The notes under the pieces are model-generated. The model was not told where the DNA came from. It made no database searches and saw nothing but the letters and a program-made list of their open reading frames with translations. Positions 62,879 to 64,000 of a DNA stretch of 64,000 nt are shown in pieces. The DNA comes from Arthrobacter woluwensis (lineage in GTDB: Bacteria > Actinomycetota > Actinomycetes > Actinomycetales > Micrococcaceae): the NCBI RefSeq assembly GCF_030816155.1, contig NZ_JAUSXR010000001.1, positions 2,418,001 through 2,482,000 of the forward strand, given 5' to 3'. Within the stretch, counting starts at the first letter, position 1; each line of letters begins with the position of its first letter. Both the position numbers and the translations under genes were made by a program.

Positions 62879-62963
62879 TGTTCCCGGGCCCCGGGGCGTC
62901 TACTTTCCGGTTCGCTGTGGCATCCGGTTCGCCGCGGCATCCGGGAGTGGATACGCTGGCCCC

Positions 62964-63467
62964 ATGCCGTGGTGGACCTCAGGACCAGACCGTGACGCCG
63001 GAAAGCACCGCGTCGTGGAGATGCGCGACAGCGCCGAGATCTTCGCTCCCGTCGAACTGATCTGGGGCCTGCTCCGGCCCGCCGAATATGCGCCGCTGCT
63101 GGTTCCCGGAGCCGTTCGCGGGTATGCGGATCCGCCGGCGGAGGGTGTCGGCGAAGTCCGCCACCTGGTGGCCAAGCGTGCGGGGAAGGAGTTCCACGCC
63201 GCGGTCGAGATCCTCGAAGAAGTCCCGTTCCGGAAGATCGTGGCCCGCAGCTGGGGTCAGAGCGGACCCGAGGAACGATTCGAACTCCGCCTCGAACCGA
63301 CGGAGAAGGGCGCCCTGGTGGAGCGGATCTGCACTCATCACCCCCGCAAGTGGTCCCTGGTCCCCGCGAGCGCGTGCCGGAAGCAGCACGCGCAATGGCA
63401 TCGGCGGGAGTTCGTCCGGATCCAGGAATTGCTCGACGGCGGCTGGACGCCCGGAGCGAGCACCTGA
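62964..63467 (+). CDS. SRPBCC family protein 2
   Basis: A 167-residue paralogue of the preceding gene; both begin MPW and share the VELIWGLLRPAEYAPLLVPGAVR-type helix. The fold is the same (SRPBCC ligand-binding). TACGCT ends six bases before the ATG, so it has its own leaderless-type promoter despite following gene 1. The pair probably arose by tandem duplication and then diverged widely. Confidence 0.8.
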   Translation: MPWWTSGPDRDAGKHRVVEMRDSAEIFAPVELIWGLLRPAEYAPLLVPGAVRGYADPPAEGVGEVRHLVAKRAGKEFHAAVEILEEVPFRKIVARSWGQSGPEERFELRLEPTEKGALVERICTHHPRKWSLVPASACRKQHAQWHRREFVRIQELLDGGWTPGAST

Positions 63468-63474
63468 AACCCGG

Positions 63475-63545
63475 CTGAGTTCGCTATCGGGGGTCTGAGT
63501 CCGCTACATGTTGTAGCGGACTCAGACCCCCGATAGCGTTCTCAG
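63475..63545. repeat. Nested 71-bp palindrome
   Basis: The core (63482-63538) is a perfect 27-bp inverted repeat with a TGT loop. After a two-base mismatch it continues for five more pairs. Each arm holds two copies of CTGAGTYCGCTA, so four related half-units are present. It lies between the SRPBCC gene and the convergent Excalibur gene and does not look like an ordinary terminator (no U-tract, much longer). It may be a REP-like intergenic element. Confidence 0.75.
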
Positions 63546-63602
63546 CGGCAGGGCACGGCGGGGTGACGATCTCAGCTCACCCAGCCCGAAACAGCCCCGA
63601 AC

Positions 63603-63646
63603 ACGACGACGGCGCGGCCCCCATCCGGGGGCCGCGCCGTCGTCGT
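63603..63646 (-). terminator. Terminator of the Excalibur gene
   Basis: 20-base perfectly complementary GC-rich arms flank an ATCC loop, 17 bases after the Excalibur stop codon. Confidence 0.75.
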
Positions 63647-63662
63647 CGCTGGAGGGAGCCCT

Positions 63663-64000
63663 CTATTCGCAGCCGACTCCGTCGCCGTCGCGGTCCAGTT
63701 TCGGGCTGTATCCCGGCTGACCGATATGAATCGGAGCCGCACCTGCCGCCCTCACCGCAGCACAGTTGGCGTAGTACACCGAGCCCGGATCCGGGGCTGC
63801 GGGAGCCACCGGTGCGGGCGGGTTCTGGGGTGCTTCCGGCACGAACCGGCGAGGCGTCTGCTCCGCCGGCGCCTGGGGTTTCTGCGCCTCAGCGGCGGCC
63901 TGCTGGGCCGCTGCTGCAGCCTTCTGCAGCTCTGCCGCCGCAGCTTTCTGCCGGGCCGCCTCCTGGGCCTTCTTGCGCGCAGCCTCTGCCACGGCCTTCG
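63663..64000 (-). CDS. Excalibur domain protein, C-terminal part
   Basis: The frame is open to the window edge, so the gene's start lies outside. The visible 112 residues have a Lys/Ala/Gln-rich helical stretch, a Pro-rich linker, and a C-terminal Excalibur calcium-binding domain (YYANCAAVRAAG...GYSPKLDRDGDGVGCE) with the DxDxDG loop and two Cys. Such domains usually end surface or secreted proteins of Gram-positive bacteria. The N-terminal domain cannot be seen. Confidence 0.88.
   Translation of the reverse strand, partial: KAVAEAARKKAQEAARQKAAAAELQKAAAAAQQAAAEAQKPQAPAEQTPRRFVPEAPQNPPAPVAPAAPDPGSVYYANCAAVRAAGAAPIHIGQPGYSPKLDRDGDGVGCE

Noticed and set aside
1..64000. CRISPR arrays, prophage modules or rRNA genes
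   Set aside because: No regularly spaced repeats, phage structural or integrase genes, or rRNA sequences were seen anywhere in the window.

Overview
The window is one contiguous stretch of a high-G+C actinobacterial chromosome. Gene content and style (HPA-cleavage genes, PPK2, DUF3817/SURF1, RmuC/YchF/IspH neighbourhood, LGFP-repeat secreted protein, Excalibur protein) point to the Micrococcaceae, probably Arthrobacter or a close relative. This is inferred from protein families; no marker such as 16S rRNA is present. Coding density is high, GTG/TTG starts are common, and about twenty genes carry a TANNNT-like -10 hexamer only 6-8 nt before the start codon, which suggests many leaderless mRNAs.

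Layout. 1-12.2 kb: the end of a 4-hydroxyphenylacetate/homoprotocatechuate cluster (hpaH partial, hpaI), a GNAT-hydrolase fusion, a DMT transporter divergent from a LysR regulator, an SDR with an altered glycine motif, a HigBA toxin-antitoxin pair with a large palindromic operator, an AraC-GyrI regulator, a Nudix-GNAT fusion coupled to an S33 peptidase, and a DHA2 drug exporter divergent from a TetR regulator with two operators. 12.2-17.3 kb: a secreted LGFP-repeat protein, then a 2.1-kb low-G+C island inserted exactly at the 3' end of ychF. The island is flanked by 32-bp direct repeats and carries a DUF2971 gene. 17.3-31.6 kb: mostly core genes (ychF, rmuC, phzF-like, ispH, xseAB, ppk2, an AlaA-like aminotransferase), an MMPL exporter with a divergent MarR regulator, a lone betaine-type binding lipoprotein and a GH35 beta-galactosidase.

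31.6-43.9 kb: pirin, a FicA-Fic pair with a degenerate Fic motif, an N-acetylglucosamine kinase-like gene, nitronate monooxygenase, two Lrp/AsnC regulators around an MFS exporter, a frameshifted corA, a large repeat-rich (TPR-like) protein, an atypical beta-helix protein of lower G+C and a tRNA-Ala(CGC). 43.9-64 kb: galU operon, 5-FCL, fmdB, SAF protein, a very large SF1-helicase/nuclease-like protein with mutated ATPase motifs coupled to a frameshifted Ser/Thr/Pro-rich gene, guaA, SURF1-DUF3817, a heterodimeric ABC exporter with one usable ATP site, a PTS IIA, glpD, two SRPBCC paralogues and an Excalibur protein cut by the window edge.

Most regulator-transporter pairs (LysR/DMT, TetR/MFS, MarR/MMPL, Lrp/MFS) are divergent with palindromes between them, implying local autoregulated control. 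The strongest non-routine signals are the minimal ychF-3'-end island, the helicase-like protein with substituted Walker motifs, the degenerate Fic module, the 71-bp nested palindrome near 63.5 kb and the hairpin enclosing a start site at 6.84 kb.
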